Origin: REEB470 sp032117095
GTDB lineage: Bacteria > Bacillota > Bacilli > Paenibacillales > YIM-B00363
Reading direction: 5' to 3'
NCBI GenBank assembly: GCA_032117095.1
Contig: JAULZZ010000073.1
Location: forward strand, 1-63,630
Length of the DNA: 63,630 nt
This document shows, piece by piece, positions 15,593 through 24,562 of the stretch. Below the pieces are notes generated by a model that did not search any database, was not told the DNA's origin, and saw only the letters and a list, made by a program, of their open reading frames with translations. Every line of letters begins with the position of its first letter. Position 1 is the stretch's first letter. Both the position numbers and the translations under genes were made by a program.

Positions 15593-15691
15593 ATGGATAA
15601 GTACCGCCTACAAGAAAAACGTTTAATCATCGTGTGTATCGTGTTGTCCGTGCTCATGTTTATTGCCGTTTTACGCCTTTTTTTACGGTAA
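15593..15691 (+). CDS. 32-residue single-pass membrane micro-protein
   Basis: ATG 15593 is preceded by a perfect AAAGGAGG at 9-nt spacing, and the frame ends at 15691. The product is basic at the N-terminus ('MDKYRLQEKRL') with one hydrophobic helix ('IIVCIVLSVLMFIAVLRLFL'). It lies between the promoter and cydA, so it is probably co-transcribed with the bd oxidase. Small subunits and assembly peptides (CydS, CydX) are common for bd oxidases. A better CydS candidate is at 18420-18530, so this would be an additional small protein or a leader. It is too short to assign further. Confidence 0.55.
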   Translation: MDKYRLQEKRLIIVCIVLSVLMFIAVLRLFLR

Positions 15692-15740
15692 TGCTCGAAG
15701 GTGTTTGCTTTTCACACTGGGTACGAAAGAAGGGATTGTC

Positions 15741-17081
15741 ATGGAAACGTACGATGCCGTGCTGTATAGTCGCTTGTTGACAAGTTTGACGTTGAGTTTC
15801 CACATCATTTTTGCTACCATCGGCGTCGGTGTGCCCGTACTCATCGCCTTAGCGCAATGGATTGGCATTCGCCACCAAGACCCCCACTATTTGCTGATGG
15901 CACGACGATGGGCGCGCGGATTTACGATTACGGTCGCCGTGGGCGTCGTCACAGGAACGGCCATTGGCTTCCAATTGAACTTGTTGTGGCCTCAGTTTAT
16001 GGCTGTCGCTGGACAGGCGATCGCACTTCCTTTATTTATGGAAACTTTCGCCTTTTTCTTTGAGGCAATTTTCTTAGGCATTTATTTATACACGTGGGAT
16101 CGATTTAAGAATAAAATGGTGCATTTTCTACTATTTATTCCTGTAATCATCGGATCGTCTGCTTCGGCGATGTTCATTACGATGGTCAACGCCTTCATGA
16201 ATACGCCCCAAGGATTTACATTCGATCAAGGGGTCGTGGCGAACGTACAGCCCCTCGTTGCCATGTTTAATCCTGCCACACCAACCAAAGTGGCACACGT
16301 CCTCTCCTCTGCCTACTTGACCGCGGCATTCATCCTGGGTGCCATTGCGGCCGTCCAACTGCTTCGTGGACATCGCACTGTGTATTATAAAAAAGCACTG
16401 CGTTTGACGATGATGGCGGGGTGCGTATTTGCCTTTGCCACCGCTGCGATCGGTGATTTATCAGGGAAATTTTTGGCACAGTACCAGCCTGCGAAACTCG
16501 CCGCGGCAGAGTGGCATTTCCAAACTGAAGCACAAGCACCGCTCGTCGTCGGGGGCATTCTTTCGGCAGAAAATGAAGTACGCTATGCATTGACCATTCC
16601 GTATGCACTGAGCATTCTTGCCCATGGGGATCCCAATGCAACGGTAACTGGGCTCGATCAAATTCCTGTCGATGAGCACCCGCCTCTGATTATCCACTAC
16701 TTATTCGATGGGATGGTCTTGATCGGTATGTTCGTCACGGTCGTGAGCCTCGCCTATTGGATCATCCGTCGATTTCGTCGCGATCCCCCGCGGTGGTTGT
16801 TGCGTCTCATTGTTGCGAGTGGCCCGCTGGCAATGCTCGCCATCGAGCTAGGATGGATTTTCACGGAAGTTGGGCGCCAGCCGTGGATTTTGTGGGGGTA
16901 TATGCGCACCGCCCAAGGGGCAACGACAAGTACGCACGTCGATACGATGCTCGTCTGTTTTGCCCTGCTGTACATCGTCCTCGGTGTCACCTGTGTCAAA
17001 GTGCTCCGCACGATGTTTCGCAATCACACCCCTGAAGAAGAAATGGCACTACGCGGGATTCCCCGTGGAGAGGAGGGATAG
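15741..17081 (+). CDS. cydA: Cytochrome bd quinol oxidase subunit I
   Basis: CydA carries the haems and the quinol site of the bd-type terminal oxidase. From ATG 15741 (GAAAGAAGGG upstream) it has 446 residues with about nine membrane helices. Visible family features are the N-terminal 'RLLTSLTLSFHIIFATIGVG' (haem-ligand His), 'MAVAGQAIALPLFMETFAFF' and 'EVGRQPWILWGYMRT' with the conserved GRQPW motif. The Q-loop is short, as in the Bacilli/cyanide-insensitive branch. It is followed 2 nt later by cydB. A longer frame from 15663 has no ribosome-binding site and would overlap the micro-ORF. Confidence 0.92.
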   Translation: METYDAVLYSRLLTSLTLSFHIIFATIGVGVPVLIALAQWIGIRHQDPHYLLMARRWARGFTITVAVGVVTGTAIGFQLNLLWPQFMAVAGQAIALPLFMETFAFFFEAIFLGIYLYTWDRFKNKMVHFLLFIPVIIGSSASAMFITMVNAFMNTPQGFTFDQGVVANVQPLVAMFNPATPTKVAHVLSSAYLTAAFILGAIAAVQLLRGHRTVYYKKALRLTMMAGCVFAFATAAIGDLSGKFLAQYQPAKLAAAEWHFQTEAQAPLVVGGILSAENEVRYALTIPYALSILAHGDPNATVTGLDQIPVDEHPPLIIHYLFDGMVLIGMFVTVVSLAYWIIRRFRRDPPRWLLRLIVASGPLAMLAIELGWIFTEVGRQPWILWGYMRTAQGATTSTHVDTMLVCFALLYIVLGVTCVKVLRTMFRNHTPEEEMALRGIPRGEEG

Positions 17082-17083
17082 CG

Positions 17084-18148
17084 GTGTCGTTAGAACTCAT
17101 CGGGATTTCCATTTTGTGGACGTTTTTATATGGGTACATTATCGTCGCTTCGATTGATTTTGGTGCTGGATTTTTTAATTTCACAAGCACCATCACAAAA
17201 CAACAAACGATCATTCAACCGATTATTCAACGTTATTTGTCGCCCGTCTGGGAAGTAACCAACGTATTTTTAATCTTTTTTATCGTCGGGATGGTTGGCT
17301 TCTTTCCAAAAACAGCATACTATTACGGCACTGCTTTGCTTGTGCCCGGCAGCGTTGCCATCGTATTGCTGGCGATTCGGGGCGCGTACTATGCGTTCCA
17401 TTCGTACGGCACGGGGTGGGCAAAAAATAGCCGTATCTTTCTATTTTTATACGGAGCGAGTGGGTGGCTCATCCCCGCATCGCTTTCGACGGTTCTCACC
17501 ATTTCAGAAGGCGGCTATATCGCGCAACAGGGCGATGACATCGTTTTTTTGGCCGAAAAATTGTGGCAATCGCCTTACTCTTGGTCTGTCGTTGTGCTCG
17601 CTTTGGTGAGCGTACTGTACATTTCCGCTATGTTTTTGACGTATTATGCGCATAAGGCAGGCGACCAAGAGGCGTTTGCGATTTTACGGCGTTATGCGTT
17701 GACGTGGAGCTTGCCGACGATTGCCGCGAGTGTGTTCGTCTTCTTTGCTATCTCCACACACAACCCCCTCCACTATGCACGCATGGTTTCGTATAGCCCG
17801 CTCTTTGTGCTTTCCTTTTTGGCATTTCTCATTGCCGTATATTTGGTATGGCATGCACGTCTGCTGGGTGTCGCCTTCGTCGCCGTGATGGTGCAGTTTG
17901 CCCTCGCCTTTTATGGCTACGGCGCTGCGCATCTGCCTTATATTTTGTACCCGTATTTGACGATCTACGATTATTTTACGAGCCGTGAAATGGCGTTTGC
18001 GTTGGTGTGTGCCTTTGCCGCGGGATTGTTGCTGTTGATCCCTTCGCTGGCATTATTAATGCGCTTGTTTTTATTTGATGCGGCCTATGTACGTGGAAAA
18101 GCAAAAACATCGGATGCACACGAAAGTGGCTTGCGGACAGAATCCTAA
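17084..18148 (+). CDS. cydB: Cytochrome bd quinol oxidase subunit II
   Basis: CydB is the second membrane subunit of bd oxidase. This 354-residue protein begins with a GTG codon behind GGAGAGGAGGG and has the typical opening 'LWTFLYGYIIVASIDFGAGFF' (GFDFG-like motif), followed by repeated hydrophobic helices. The spacing of 2 nt from cydA shows co-translation. The 271-nt gap to cydS is filled in part by a B-type short mobile element. Confidence 0.9.
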   Translation: MSLELIGISILWTFLYGYIIVASIDFGAGFFNFTSTITKQQTIIQPIIQRYLSPVWEVTNVFLIFFIVGMVGFFPKTAYYYGTALLVPGSVAIVLLAIRGAYYAFHSYGTGWAKNSRIFLFLYGASGWLIPASLSTVLTISEGGYIAQQGDDIVFLAEKLWQSPYSWSVVVLALVSVLYISAMFLTYYAHKAGDQEAFAILRRYALTWSLPTIAASVFVFFAISTHNPLHYARMVSYSPLFVLSFLAFLIAVYLVWHARLLGVAFVAVMVQFALAFYGYGAAHLPYILYPYLTIYDYFTSREMAFALVCAFAAGLLLLIPSLALLMRLFLFDAAYVRGKAKTSDAHESGLRTES

Positions 18149-18277
18149 TCCGCCTCCTTTGTTGAACCCATATATACGGCAGGAGTTGCCTTTTTGTGCA
18201 CAAGAAATCAGCGTTTTCCCCGATCGGCTGCTTGGATTGGAATGCCGATAACTATCAGGGTAAAGAAATGTGCTTCC

Positions 18278-18380
18278 ATGCTAAACAAGGATTAGAAACA
18301 TCGTTACAGAGGGCTTCCTTTCACGAGAAAAAAGGGATTTTTAACCACCGAGATCGCTGTATTCTAATCGTGTTTAGTAT
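18278..18380. mobile_element. MITE-like element B, copy 4
   Basis: Ends ATGCTAAACAAGGATTAGAAACATCG and GTATTCTAATCGTGTTTAGTAT form an imperfect inverted repeat matching other B copies (AAACACxGATT / AATCxGTGTTT). It sits between cydB and cydS, apparently having split the cyd transcription unit without touching a reading frame. Confidence 0.6.
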
Positions 18381-18419
18381 CAGCGCACCAATTGTACTGT
18401 CCACAAAGGGGGGATATCG

Positions 18420-18530
18420 ATGAATGCCAACGATTTTTTACTGTTTGTGTTGCCCCCGGTCATCGTGATCGTCGCTGTGGTCGGCTTGTTCGTGTGGGGA
18501 GCGTGGTCGAAAGGGCATACGAAACCATAA
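18420..18530 (+). CDS. cydS: Small subunit of cytochrome bd oxidase (CydS-like)
   Basis: This 36-residue protein 'MNANDFLLFVLPPVIVIVAV...' has one transmembrane helix, then 'FVWGAWSKGH'. CydS, a single-helix third subunit of about 33 residues seen in the Geobacillus bd oxidase, has the same layout (short N-terminus, helix, Trp/Gly-rich end). The start has AAGGGGGG 7 nt upstream. It lies 3' of cydAB, separated by a B element. The assignment rests on length, topology and position. Confidence 0.75.
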   Translation: MNANDFLLFVLPPVIVIVAVVGLFVWGAWSKGHTKP

Positions 18531-18633
18531 TGAAATTGTCGCTATGCATCGGATATAAGTGGCCCCTTTCGGGCAATGTAAGACGGACGACAGCGGTCGT
18601 ATGCGTTCGTTTGCCGATGACGGAGGTGTTGTG

Positions 18634-19512
18634 ATGACGCATAAAGGAGAAAATCAGTGCGTATGGTGGAGAAGCCGATGGCGTTTTTTTATCGTTTCGC
18701 TCCTGGTCACAGGAACGATTGGGGTGAACCATGCCCATGCACAAGGCACGCATGCCGGCAATGTGCCCGGAGATCCATTTTCTTTCGCACGGCTTCCTTT
18801 CGTGCACAAAGCATATCACTGGGGATTTAAGAAAAGTCAAAATGGCGTCGTGCCGTCCATCGAACAAGAACATTTTGCTTCTTTTATCGGACAAACGCAA
18901 GCACTATACGTAGGAAACCGTGCTGAAAAAACGCTTTATCTCACCTTTGATAACGGCTATGAAGCAGGATATACGGCGAAAATTTTAGACGTATTAAAGG
19001 AGAAACGGGTGCCCGCTGTGTTTTTTGTCACGGGGCAGTACATTCAAGCCCAACCTCACTTGTTACGGCGCATGGTCAATGAAGGGCATGCGATCGGCAA
19101 CCATTCGTGGTCTCATCCCGACATGACCGCATTAAGTGACCAAGCACAAGCGACACAGCTTCACCGTGTGCGCCAAGCGGTCGCCACTGTCACTGGTTCC
19201 AACCACATGCTGTTTTATCGTCCCCCCCGTGGGATTTTTACTGCCTCCACGCTGCATGTCGCCGGAAAATTAGGGTACGTGCCTGTTTTCTGGTCTGTGG
19301 CATACAAAGATTGGTTGATCGATCGCCAACAAGGCGAAGCCGTCGCCCATTTGCAAGTGATGAGTCAGCTACACCCAGGAGCGATTATTTTGTTGCATGC
19401 CGTGTCTGCAGACAATGCGGCTGCCCTTGGGCGCATCATCGAGGACGCATGGGCAAGAGGCTATTCGTTTCGCAAAGTAGAAGAACTTGTATTCCCAGAG
19501 GGGACGCTCTAA
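18634..19512 (+). CDS. pdaA: PdaA-type polysaccharide deacetylase (spore cortex)
   Basis: PdaA removes acetyl groups from muramic acid so that muramic-delta-lactam can form in the spore cortex, a requirement for germination. From ATG 18634 (GGAGGTG upstream) this is 292 residues with a signal peptide ('RFFIVSLLVTGTIGVNHAHA'). It has the NodB-homology domain signature of this subfamily 'KTLYLTFDNGYEAGYTAKIL' (FDNGYE instead of FDDGP), 'GHAIGNHSWSHPDM' (metal-binding His) and 'YRPPRGIF'. The closing strand 'HPGAIILLHAVSADNAAAL' supplies the catalytic His. It stands alone behind cydS and supports an endospore-forming host. Confidence 0.9.
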   Translation: MTHKGENQCVWWRSRWRFFIVSLLVTGTIGVNHAHAQGTHAGNVPGDPFSFARLPFVHKAYHWGFKKSQNGVVPSIEQEHFASFIGQTQALYVGNRAEKTLYLTFDNGYEAGYTAKILDVLKEKRVPAVFFVTGQYIQAQPHLLRRMVNEGHAIGNHSWSHPDMTALSDQAQATQLHRVRQAVATVTGSNHMLFYRPPRGIFTASTLHVAGKLGYVPVFWSVAYKDWLIDRQQGEAVAHLQVMSQLHPGAIILLHAVSADNAAALGRIIEDAWARGYSFRKVEELVFPEGTL

Positions 19513-19516
19513 CAAG

Positions 19517-19545
19517 TCGAACGCCAAACTCCGATGTGATATAAT
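19517..19545 (+). promoter_or_regulatory. Possible sigma-A promoter of glnS
   Basis: TATAAT at 19540-19545 is exact. The -35 (TCGAAC, 19517-19522, spacer 17) is weak. A short GC-rich hairpin follows in the leader (CTCCC...GGGAG, about 19563-19580). No T-box features are seen. Confidence 0.5.
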
Positions 19546-19624
19546 AGGAAAGATTTATCGGTCTCCCGCAAGCGTGGGAGGACGAAACATCCAGCAATCC
19601 ATTGGTGAGGAGTGAGCGTCCGTT

Positions 19625-21352
19625 TTGAATTTTGTGCATGAACAGTCGTCCCCGTCACATTTTATACGCACCATTGTCCAACAAGACCTCCACACGGGGC
19701 GAGTAAAGCGCATCGTTACGCGCTTTCCCCCTGAACCCAATGGGTATTTACATATCGGGCATGCCCGTGCGATTGTCCTGAATTTTGAGCTCGCCGACGA
19801 GTTTGGCGGGGTCACTCATTTGCGTTTTGACGATACGAACCCCTCGCGTGAAGATGCGGTGTATGTGCGCGCCATTATCGAAGACGTGTCGTGGCTCGGC
19901 TACACATGGGAAAAATTACACTACGCTTCTGCGTATTTTGAGCAGATGTATGCGTGTGCTACCTTACTCATCCAAAAAAACCTTGCCTACGTCGATGACC
20001 AATCTGCGCAGGAGATCCGCGAGACCCGTGGAACGCTACAACAGCCCGGGCAAAACAGCCCGTATCGAGATCGTTCGGTCGCAGAAAATTTGGATTTGTT
20101 CGTGCGGATGCGTCAAGGAGAGTTTGCAGAGGGCACCAAAGTATTGCGGGCGCGGTTGGATATGCAATCTCCCAATTTGAATTTGCGCGACCCTGTGTTG
20201 TATCGCATCAGTCATACCCCGCACCACCAAACACACGATGCATGGTGCATTTATCCGCTGTATGCCTTTGCCCATCCCCTCGAAGATGCGATTGAAGGGG
20301 TGACGCACTCGTTGTGCACCTTGGAGTTCGAAGATCAACGCCCCTTTTATGATTGGGTCATCCAAGCGTGTGAAATGTCTTGTGTCCCCCAACAAATCGA
20401 GTTTGGCAGACTCAACGTGTCTGACACCGTCATGAGCAAACGAAAATTAAAAACGCTCGTCGAAGGCAAGTTTGTGGATGGCTGGGACGACCCGCGACTG
20501 CCCACACTTGCTGGTTTGCGCCGTCGTGGGTACCCCCCTGAGGCGATTGTTGCGTTCATCAAAGAGACAGGGCTGTCCAAAAACAGTGGCGTCGTCGATG
20601 TAAAAATGCTCGAACATCATGTACGAGAACAGTTGCAACTTTGCGCACCACGCATGATGGCGGTCCTTGACCCGTTGAAAGTGACCATTACCAACTATCC
20701 TGAGCACGAGACACAGTGGCTAGATGCCCCGAACAACAGCGATGACCCCGCCCAAGGGATGCGTGCGATTCCGTTTGGACGAGAATTATACATCGAACGG
20801 GACGATTTTATGTGCGATCCTCCTCCAAAATATCACCGACTGACGATCGGCGGAGAAGTCCGCCTAAAGCATGGCTACTTTATTCGGGTGGAACACGCCG
20901 TTTGCGACGAAGCAGGGCGTGTGGTTGCGTTGCATGCGACATACGATGCCGAGACAAAAAGTGGTTCTGGCTTTACGGGGCGCAAAGTGAAAAGTACGAT
21001 CCATTGGGTCGATGCGCGCCATGCAGTACCGGCGCAGTTTCGTCTGTTTGGCCCGTTGTTGCACGATGCCCCTGAGCCCGCTACGCAACCGCAGTGCACA
21101 CCCCTCGCCCCTTCTGGCAACGAAACGGCTCTCCCCGAAGACGAAGACTCCGTGTTGCGCGCACGCATCAATCCGCATTCGTTGACCGTTGTGGAGGGAT
21201 ATGTCGAGCCGGCGATGGCACAGGCATCGCATGGAATGCGTTTTCAGTTATATCGTCACGGCTATTTTTGTGTAGAAAAACCGGCTACCGCCACAAGCCC
21301 ACTCGTCTTAAATCATATCGTTTCCCTCAAAAGCTCGTACACCGTTCGGTAG
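19625..21352 (+). CDS. glnS: Glutaminyl-tRNA synthetase
   Basis: GlnRS charges tRNA-Gln directly with glutamine. The 575-residue protein has the class I signature 'PPEPNGYLHIGHARAI' (HIGH at about 43-46), the glutamate/glutamine subfamily block 'RFDDTNPSREDAVYV', 'MSKRKLKTLV' (KMSKS-like) and a C-terminal beta-barrel anticodon-binding domain ('KYHRLTIGGEVRLKHGYFI'). A Pro/Thr/Glu-rich insert (about 480-505) interrupts that domain. Most Bacilli lack glnS and make Gln-tRNA by GatCAB transamidation, so its presence is notable, although it occurs in scattered Bacillota. The TTG start follows GGTGAGGAG at about 12 nt; a GTG three codons later is possible. Confidence 0.9.
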   Translation: MNFVHEQSSPSHFIRTIVQQDLHTGRVKRIVTRFPPEPNGYLHIGHARAIVLNFELADEFGGVTHLRFDDTNPSREDAVYVRAIIEDVSWLGYTWEKLHYASAYFEQMYACATLLIQKNLAYVDDQSAQEIRETRGTLQQPGQNSPYRDRSVAENLDLFVRMRQGEFAEGTKVLRARLDMQSPNLNLRDPVLYRISHTPHHQTHDAWCIYPLYAFAHPLEDAIEGVTHSLCTLEFEDQRPFYDWVIQACEMSCVPQQIEFGRLNVSDTVMSKRKLKTLVEGKFVDGWDDPRLPTLAGLRRRGYPPEAIVAFIKETGLSKNSGVVDVKMLEHHVREQLQLCAPRMMAVLDPLKVTITNYPEHETQWLDAPNNSDDPAQGMRAIPFGRELYIERDDFMCDPPPKYHRLTIGGEVRLKHGYFIRVEHAVCDEAGRVVALHATYDAETKSGSGFTGRKVKSTIHWVDARHAVPAQFRLFGPLLHDAPEPATQPQCTPLAPSGNETALPEDEDSVLRARINPHSLTVVEGYVEPAMAQASHGMRFQLYRHGYFCVEKPATATSPLVLNHIVSLKSSYTVR

Positions 21353-21444
21353 TGCTCTGTGTATGATACACCACAGCGTAGACATAGAAGCCAATGAATG
21401 CGCTACATCGTGCACAAACGCCGTTCATAGAGGGAGGGGTTACC

Positions 21445-22080
21445 TTGTTCGAGCATGAGGATTCGATGGACGCATCCCAAACGATGCGACGCATTGCTGA
21501 AGAGACCCCCGCAAAAGGGCTGTTGATTCAAGAACTGCTCGATCGTTTGGGAAATGACGGCTTGCTCATCGCTATCGTCATCCTCTCGTTTCCTTTTTTG
21601 TTGCCTGTATCTATCCCAGGCGTGAGTACCCCTTTTGGGGCTGTCATCATTTTGGTGTGCATCAGTGTGATGCGTCGGTCCCCCGTCCGTCTTCCCGTCC
21701 GTTTGCAACGCGTCCGTATGAAGCAGGCACACATTCGCACGATTGCCAACTTTGCCGCAAACGTGCTGAGCAAGTTAGAAAAATGGTCAAAACCACGATA
21801 CCGTCTTTTGACTGCACGGCGTTCGTGGTTTCATCTGCATATGCTCAACATTATTTTGAGTGCATTGTGTCTGTTGTTGCCACTCCCTCTGCCCTTATCT
21901 AACTTTCTCCCTGCATACGCCATGGTGTTCACGGCATTGGGTGTGATGCGTCGTGACGGGTACTTCCTATTGGTCGGGTACGCGCTCATGATATTGGCTC
22001 TCGCTTATATCACCGTCTTTTGTGTGCTGAGCTTGCTAGGGATGCAATATGTGCTCAGCGACTGGCTCAACTTTTTTTGA
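21445..22080 (+). CDS. ExoD-like membrane protein
   Basis: The protein matches the ExoD family (exopolysaccharide-synthesis-associated membrane proteins of unclear mechanism): 'GLLIQELLDRLGNDGLLIAI', 'FLLPVSIPGVSTPFG' and a C-terminal 'LPLPLSNFLPAYAMVFTALG' repeat-like half. It has 211 residues with about four membrane helices. TTG 21445 is chosen because AGGGAGGGG lies 5-6 nt upstream; an earlier ATG at 21394 has no ribosome-binding site. It converges with the peroxidase gene, overlapping its 3' end by 14 nt. Confidence 0.8.
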   Translation: MFEHEDSMDASQTMRRIAEETPAKGLLIQELLDRLGNDGLLIAIVILSFPFLLPVSIPGVSTPFGAVIILVCISVMRRSPVRLPVRLQRVRMKQAHIRTIANFAANVLSKLEKWSKPRYRLLTARRSWFHLHMLNIILSALCLLLPLPLPLSNFLPAYAMVFTALGVMRRDGYFLLVGYALMILALAYITVFCVLSLLGMQYVLSDWLNFF

Positions 22081-22558
22081 GCAATGTGACGATGTCTTCT
22101 GCGAGCGCCGTTGGGGCATCCGTTGGGGCAAACCGTTTGACGACGCCCCCTTGGCGATCGACGAGAAATTTCGTAAAATTCCATTTGATTGATTGGGAAC
22201 CAAGGAGCCCCGGGGCTTCTTTTTTTAGGTGTACGTAGAGCGGGTGCGTATCTGCTCCGTTGACCGCTATTTTGGAAAACAGCGGAAAAGTTACGTTATA
22301 CTTCGTTTGACAAAACGTGGAGATTTCTTGTTCGGTGCCGGGTTCTTGATGATTAAACTGGTTGCATGGAAATCCCAACACGGCAAATCCCTGTGCGTGA
22401 TACGTCGTGTACAGTTGTTGCAGTCCTTCGTATTGGGGAGTGAGTCCGCATTTGCTGGCGGTGTTGACGATAAGCAGCACGTTGCCTTCATACGATTGTA
22501 GCGTCGTCTCTTGTCCTGTAATCGTCGTCACTGGAATGGTATACAGTGGAGAAGTCAT
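22067..22558 (-). CDS. Glutathione peroxidase-family thiol peroxidase
   Basis: This 163-residue protein belongs to the GPx family that reduces peroxides. The catalytic motif 'NTASKCGLTPQYEGLQ' has Cys (residue 37) in place of selenocysteine, followed by 'LGFPCNQFNHQEPGT' and 'IKWNFTKFLVDRQG'. Bacterial Cys-type members, such as BsaA of B. subtilis, are usually thioredoxin-dependent despite the name. The resolving Cys region ('FPCNQF') is present. ATG 22558 has a GAGGA site upstream. The open frame continues further upstream without family similarity. Confidence 0.9.
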   Translation of the reverse strand: MTSPLYTIPVTTITGQETTLQSYEGNVLLIVNTASKCGLTPQYEGLQQLYTTYHAQGFAVLGFPCNQFNHQEPGTEQEISTFCQTKYNVTFPLFSKIAVNGADTHPLYVHLKKEAPGLLGSQSIKWNFTKFLVDRQGGVVKRFAPTDAPTALAEDIVTLLKKS

Positions 22559-22598
22559 GGCATTCCTCGCTCCTTTTTTATAAGCATATCGTCTTGCG

Positions 22599-23615
22599 TC
22601 ACTGTGAATGAGGGGGTTTGCGCAATTTGTGCAATACACGTGCAAATACAGCAGGCATCGGGGCGTGAATATCCAACGGGGCGTCCGTCCACGGATGAGG
22701 CAGCAGCAACCGTTCGCCATGCAACGCCTGATGTGCAATGTGTTGTCGGTGCCCCCCATACATGCCGTCTCCAGCGATCGGGTGCCCAATATGCGCCATG
22801 TGTACACGAATTTGGTGTGTCCGTCCAGTATGGAGTTGGAGGCGAACGTGTGCATGGTCTACAAATCGTTCGATGACCGTGAACCATGTCACCGCCGATT
22901 CCCCTGTCGGGCTTACCCGTCTTCGCGTCGCATGATGACGATCTTGCCCGATCGGCGCATTGATCTCTCCTTTATTTTTCTTGGGCACGCCTTCCACGAT
23001 CGCAGTATACAGGCGCTGGATGCGCTTTGTGCGCATCGCTTCGTCGCAGACGTAATGTGCATACTCGTTTTTGGCATACAGCAACGGCCCTGTCGTATCT
23101 TTGTCTAAGCGATGGATATGGCGGACACGACACGCCTGATCCGTATAGGCGTAGTACGCTGCGATCGCATGCGCTAACGTATCTCCTTGCCCCGCTACAC
23201 TGGGGTGCACTTCCATGCCCGCAGGCTTGTTAATGACAAGAATAAAATCATCTTCATAGAGCACTTGGAGCTCCTTAAATTGGGGAGTAAAATCACATGT
23301 TTCGTGCGGGAATAACTTCAATCGTAACGTTTGTGCGGTGCGCACAATCCCGTCCGTTTCGTGCAGTCTACGTCCCAACTTTGTAGACATCGGCAACGTG
23401 CGCAAAAACACCGGTGTTGGCACGTGTGCCCACTCGTCAGGCAACGTCAATTCCCACCATTCACCACGCCGTTTTGCTTTGCGCGCTTTCCACCATTGTG
23501 GGGGCAAAGCAGGCATCTTTTTTTTCTGCATCGACGCGGTTCGGCGGTTTGTAGTGGCGGGGGTTGTCGCTGCCCCTGTCGTATCTTTCGTGCGCGTTCT
23601 CCGTATTCTGCGCAT
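22599..23615 (-). CDS. RluA-family pseudouridine synthase
   Basis: This is a 338-residue RNA pseudouridine synthase of the RluA class. The catalytic motif is 'HIHRLDKDTTGPLLYAKN' (Asp nucleophile in HRLD). Other family blocks are 'DDFILVINKPAGMEVHPS' and 'LHTGRTHQIRVHMAHIGHPI'. An N-terminal S4-like region is weak, and the first 40 residues are basic and low-complexity. ATG 23615 overlaps the uppP stop codon (TGATG), so translation is probably coupled. The open frame extends to 24074, but that part lies inside uppP and is rejected. The target RNA (23S rRNA or tRNA) cannot be told from sequence. Confidence 0.85.
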   Translation of the reverse strand: MRRIRRTRTKDTTGAATTPATTNRRTASMQKKKMPALPPQWWKARKAKRRGEWWELTLPDEWAHVPTPVFLRTLPMSTKLGRRLHETDGIVRTAQTLRLKLFPHETCDFTPQFKELQVLYEDDFILVINKPAGMEVHPSVAGQGDTLAHAIAAYYAYTDQACRVRHIHRLDKDTTGPLLYAKNEYAHYVCDEAMRTKRIQRLYTAIVEGVPKKNKGEINAPIGQDRHHATRRRVSPTGESAVTWFTVIERFVDHAHVRLQLHTGRTHQIRVHMAHIGHPIAGDGMYGGHRQHIAHQALHGERLLLPHPWTDAPLDIHAPMPAVFARVLHKLRKPPHSQ

Positions 23616-24394
23616 CACCAATACCCCAATCCTTGGGCGAGTAACACGATGATCCCTAAGATCCATACGTATACTGCAAAATATTTGAGTGATCCCCGCT
23701 TCATATACCCAATCATCCATTTTACAGCGATGTATCCTGCCACGGCAGAGCCGACCGTGCCGACAACGAGTGCCCACAAAGAGATGTTCCCCACGTTTCC
23801 TTGGAATAAATACCGTGATTGTAAGACGATCGCACCAGAAATCGCTGGAATGGACAACAAGAAAGAAAAATACGCTGCTGTTGCACGATCGAGTTTTCGC
23901 AACAACGCTCCCGCAATGGTCAGACCAGAACGGGAAATTGCTGGGAAAATGGCGACGGCTTGGCAACTGCCAATGACAAACGCATCCCCATACGTAATAT
24001 CTGGCATTTGTTTTGTGCCCGACCGTTTTCCGTCGACAAACCAAAGAATAAGCCCCGTGGCGAGAAATTCCCACCCTACCGTCACACCGCTATCCGAAAT
24101 GCGCTCAAAATAAGGTTCCAAAGAAAGTCCGACAACGACCGCCGGCAACGTCCCGATGAGCAATAGTCCTGTCAACTTTTGCCATGGACGGCGCACGATC
24201 GAAAAAAGTTCTTGCCGATAGTAATATACAACAGCGATCAGCGTCCCGATGTGTAGCATCGTATCCAAAAACAAGCCCGCTTCTTTCAACCCAAACGCAT
24301 GGCGACCGAGTAACAAATGCCCTGTGCTGCTAATGGGCAAAAACTCCGTCAACCCTTGGAGAATTCCGAGGATAAACACTTCTAATGACGACAT
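23615..24394 (-). CDS. uppP: Undecaprenyl-diphosphatase UppP
   Basis: UppP (BacA) dephosphorylates undecaprenyl diphosphate in the membrane, recycling the lipid carrier for peptidoglycan and teichoic-acid synthesis. Its loss or gain alters bacitracin sensitivity. The 259-residue protein has both signature loops: 'LQGLTEFLPISSTGHLLLG' near the N-terminus and 'AIFPAISRSGLTIAGALL' in the second half, with about eight helices. A GAAGGGA site precedes the ATG. It is coupled to the downstream RluA-type gene by a one-base overlap. Confidence 0.94.
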   Translation of the reverse strand: MSSLEVFILGILQGLTEFLPISSTGHLLLGRHAFGLKEAGLFLDTMLHIGTLIAVVYYYRQELFSIVRRPWQKLTGLLLIGTLPAVVVGLSLEPYFERISDSGVTVGWEFLATGLILWFVDGKRSGTKQMPDITYGDAFVIGSCQAVAIFPAISRSGLTIAGALLRKLDRATAAYFSFLLSIPAISGAIVLQSRYLFQGNVGNISLWALVVGTVGSAVAGYIAVKWMIGYMKRGSLKYFAVYVWILGIIVLLAQGLGYW

Positions 24395-24562
24395 ACACGG
24401 ACTTCCCTTCTAGATGACTGTGCTTATTATACACCACGCTACCCCTTTGCACATCCCCACGTACACCATGAACCATCGGGCAAAAAACCCGATTTGCAGC
24501 AGACATGCCTCATAGAGTATCATAGGCATATATGCATCATTTTATATGCGGAGGGAATGTGC

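Noticed and set aside
22559..22855. N-terminal extension of the thiol peroxidase frame
   Set aside because: It overlaps the end of the RluA-type gene and has no similarity to the peroxidase family. ATG 22558 gives the standard length.
23616..24074. N-terminal extension of the RluA-type frame
   Set aside because: It lies entirely within uppP, which has strong family motifs in its own frame. The ATG at the uppP stop codon gives a normal protein.
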